6,406 bases of DNA from Desulfosporosinus sp. GTDB lineage: Bacteria > Bacillota > Desulfitobacteriia > Desulfitobacteriales > Desulfitobacteriaceae. Positions 5,477 to 6,406 of this stretch are shown here, one piece after another (position 1 is the first letter of the stretch; each line of letters opens with the position of its first letter). The DNA lies in contig PKWS01000111.1 in NCBI GenBank assembly GCA_003132105.1, positions 3,695 through 10,100 on the forward strand, written 5' to 3'. The notes beneath the pieces were generated by a model. That model was given only the letters and a program-made list of their open reading frames with translations. It was not told the origin of the DNA and did no database searches. The position numbers and the translations under genes are program-made.

Positions 5477-5497
5477 GGCGCCTGAAGGCTTGGCGCC
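5477..5497 (+). promoter_or_regulatory. Alternative hairpin overlapping the terminator (possible antiterminator)
   Basis: GGCGCC at 5477-5482 can pair with GGCGCC at 5492-5497 around a 9-nt loop. It uses bases 5492-5494, which belong to the terminator stem, so the two folds exclude each other. All six pairs are G-C. Regulatory use is inference. Confidence 0.3.
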
Positions 5498-5515
5498 AGC
5501 CAAGTTTTTCTTTTT
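5489..5515 (+). terminator. Rho-independent terminator after the HAD gene, in the leader of the next gene
   Basis: CTTGGC (5489-5494), loop GCCA, GCCAAG (5499-5504), then TTTTTCTTTTT. It is 68 bases after the HAD stop and ends only 27 bases before the GTG of the following gene. Confidence 0.85.
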
Positions 5516-5523
5516 CTGCTGGC

Positions 5524-5530
5524 AAGAAGG
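5524..5530 (+). promoter_or_regulatory. Probable ribosome binding site for GTG 5542
   Basis: AAGAAGG lies 11 bases before GTG 5542. The frame is open further upstream through the terminator, but no ATG, GTG or TTG occurs in that part. The first internal ATG (5611) has no RBS. GTG 5542 is therefore the best start, with moderate certainty. Confidence 0.55.
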
Positions 5531-5541
5531 GACGGATAAAG

Positions 5542-5988
5542 GTGGGAATACTTTGCCATCCCGTACTCAAAACGATAGGGCATCAGAATCTACCGGTACC
5601 CTCTGAACGTATGGCTCAGTTATTCTATGAGTTTCTTGGCCGTTATAACGAGTGGAAAATAGCTAAATTTCAAAAAATGATTGGGATGCTCATTCTTTTA
5701 TTCCTAGGGTTATGTATTTTGTTTCTTGCTTGGTTTTTGCCAGGGCGAGGGTTAATTATGAGTATGGTCATGCTTGTGTTTTTCTATTTCGCCACACGCC
5801 ACTATTTAGAAGTAAACGAGCGGGCGAGTCACTTATACCTTAATGTATATATTTTGCACCACCATTTAGTTGGTAAACTTGAGGTGGGTTTTTGCGATCA
5901 TTCGGGGCCTTGCCATTGCGTCGAGGATTTTCGTCGCTATGTTGTAACAAAATACAGTATTTCATTATATAACGGATCGTTGAGATGA
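5542..5988 (+). CDS. Hypothetical membrane protein, 148 aa, two helices and a Cys/His cluster
   Basis: I do not recognise the family. A short soluble N-terminus (1-44, with CH at 5-6) leads into two hydrophobic helices at about 46-66 and 70-86, joined by the turn LPGRG. A C-terminal domain of about 60 residues follows, with HHH at 106-108 and FCDHSGPCHC at 117-126 (Cys118, His120, Cys124, His125, Cys126). That cluster could bind a metal or a cofactor, or be redox active. The basic residues before helix 1 (K40, K42, K45) and after helix 2 (R86) suggest both tails are cytosolic. Start GTG. No promoter is visible between the upstream terminator and the RBS, so expression probably depends on a transcript that passes that terminator. 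A 112-base spacer with its own promoter separates it from the rubredoxin gene. Confidence 0.7.
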   Translation: MGILCHPVLKTIGHQNLPVPSERMAQLFYEFLGRYNEWKIAKFQKMIGMLILLFLGLCILFLAWFLPGRGLIMSMVMLVFFYFATRHYLEVNERASHLYLNVYILHHHLVGKLEVGFCDHSGPCHCVEDFRRYVVTKYSISLYNGSLR

Positions 5989-6035
5989 TTGCGAACTCGC
6001 TTTGCTCAATGATTCAGTGTGGGTTATGGATGTAT

Positions 6036-6064
6036 TTGCTATAGTTTGGAAATAATGATAAAAT
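6036..6064 (+). promoter_or_regulatory. Promoter of the rubredoxin gene
   Basis: TTGCTA (4 of 6), a 17-base spacer, TAAAAT (5 of 6). Transcription would start near 6071, giving a leader of about 30 bases that ends in a strong RBS. Confidence 0.65.
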
Positions 6065-6089
6065 TAATATCAATTTGAATTAATTATTA
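6062..6089. promoter_or_regulatory. AT-rich inverted repeat, possible Fur/PerR-family site
   Basis: AATTAAT (6062-6068) and ATTAATT (6079-6085) form a 7-bp inverted repeat over the -10 and start region. TTGAATTAATTATTA (6075-6089) matches the PerR box TTATAATnATTATAA at 10 of 14 positions. In AT-rich DNA such matches arise easily. Rubredoxin genes are known PerR targets in some clostridia, so the idea is plausible only. Confidence 0.25.
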
Positions 6090-6100
6090 GGAGGGGTTCT

Positions 6101-6262
6101 ATGAAAAAGTACGTTTGTACTGCTTGTGGCTATATTTATGATCCTGAAGTTGGAGATCCTGACTCCGGTGTTGCACCTGGTACTGCTTTTGAGGACATCC
6201 CGGCGGATTGGGTTTGCCCAGTTTGTGGAGTAAGTAAAGATGAGTTTGAGGTTTCTGAGTAA
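6101..6262 (+). CDS. Rubredoxin, 53 aa
   Basis: A small cytoplasmic one-iron electron carrier. The iron ligands are two CxxC-G knuckles: Cys6-Thr-Ala-Cys9-Gly with Tyr11, and Cys39-Pro-Val-Cys42-Gly. The standard rubredoxin features are all present: YDPEVGDPDSGVAPGTAFEDIP (13-34), aromatic core residues Tyr4, Tyr11, Tyr13, Phe30, Trp37 and Phe49, the hallmark WVCPVCGVSKDEF (37-49), and an acidic C-terminus. The length is the normal 52-54. The start ATG follows AGGAGGGG (6089-6096). In anaerobes it passes electrons to rubrerythrin, superoxide reductase or flavodiiron proteins, helping remove oxygen and peroxide; no partner gene is in the window. It appears monocistronic, with its own promoter and downstream hairpins. 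Confidence 0.97.
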   Translation: MKKYVCTACGYIYDPEVGDPDSGVAPGTAFEDIPADWVCPVCGVSKDEFEVSE

Positions 6263-6268
6263 CTGACA

Positions 6269-6295
6269 AACGAACTCCTTTAGGAGAAGTTCGTT
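6269..6295 (+). terminator. Hairpin just after rubredoxin, weak terminator
   Basis: AACGAA-CTCC pairs with GGAG-AAG-TTCGTT (bulge AAG, loop TTTA). It is followed by CTTCGTTATAG rather than a T-run, so it may protect the mRNA 3' end or be a poor terminator ahead of the strong one. Confidence 0.4.
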
Positions 6296-6320
6296 CTTCG
6301 TTATAGTCAGATGAAGTCAA

Positions 6321-6360
6321 AAAAGGGAAAAGCGAACGATTTCGCTTTTCCCTTTTCTTT
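6321..6360. terminator. Strong bidirectional terminator
   Basis: A perfect 16-bp stem pairs 6321-6336 with 6341-6356 around the loop CGAT. The plus strand ends in TTTTCTTT and the minus strand in a T-run (complement of the A-run 6319-6324), so it can stop both rubredoxin transcription and any gene coming from the right. Confidence 0.9.
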
Positions 6361-6370
6361 ATACTAGTCA

Positions 6371-6402
6371 GAAAGTATATAAACTTACGTTTATATACTT
6401 TC
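6371..6402. repeat. Perfect 14-bp inverted repeat at the right edge
   Basis: GAAAGTATATAAAC and its reverse complement flank the centre TTAC. No T-tract follows on either strand within the window, so it is not a classical terminator. It could be an operator of a gene beyond the edge. Confidence 0.5.
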
Positions 6403-6406
6403 CTGC

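Noticed and set aside
6099..6320. 73-aa minus-strand frame over rubredoxin.
   Set aside because: Antisense shadow of a certain rubredoxin gene, running through terminator hairpins.
5429..6379. 11-base direct repeat CAGAAAGTATA (5429-5439 and 6369-6379), each in a post-stop region.
   Set aside because: Short and AT-rich, with different surroundings; likely chance, with no mobile-element features between the copies.
1..6406. CRISPR arrays, insertion sequences, phage or toxin-antitoxin genes.
   Set aside because: No regular repeats, no transposase or integrase motif, no terminal inverted repeats with target duplications, and no defence-gene signature were found.

Overview
The window looks like ordinary chromosome from a low-to-mid GC, endospore-former-type Firmicute. 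The proteins read most like Desulfosporosinus/Desulfitobacterium (Peptococcaceae/Desulfitobacteriaceae) relatives. The supporting signs are strong GGAGG-type ribosome binding sites with GTG/TTG starts, U-tailed terminators, a short stand-alone ArgA-type acetyltransferase, a small rubredoxin typical of anaerobes and a tRNA with encoded CCA. The genus is an inference from recall of protein style, not from a search.

Left third, plus strand: the 3' part of undecaprenyl-diphosphatase (uppP) runs off the left edge and ends at a strong terminator. A 17-bp dyad follows, then a 416-aa soluble protein I cannot name. Next comes a probable N-acetylglutamate synthase of the GNAT family, whose -10 box lies inside a near-perfect ARG box, pointing to ArgR/AhrC repression of arginine biosynthesis.

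Middle, minus strand: a 73-aa hypothetical gene with its own terminator, a 259-aa membrane-anchored TPR protein, and tRNA-Ala(CGC) with promoter and terminator. Between the tRNA and the next plus-strand gene lies a ~500-base stretch without a credible protein gene. It contains a roughly 270-nt island (about 47% GC against about 26-31% in its flanks by my count). By hand this folds into a closed multi-helix structure with a tight three-way junction. It is the best candidate here for something undescribed: a structured RNA matching no class I can recall.

Right third, plus strand: a HAD-family protein starting at TTG with two substituted catalytic acids; a strong terminator lying in the leader of the next gene, which encodes a 148-aa two-helix membrane protein with a Cys/His cluster; then a complete 53-aa rubredoxin with a good promoter. 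The window closes with a 16-bp perfect terminator stem and a second perfect 14-bp inverted repeat at the edge.

No mobile element, CRISPR array or phage gene is visible. The genes look like separate small transcription units with housekeeping, arginine and redox roles rather than one pathway. Only 3205-3984 with 2835-3056 (minus) and 4728-5420 with 5542-5988 (plus) might be co-transcribed.
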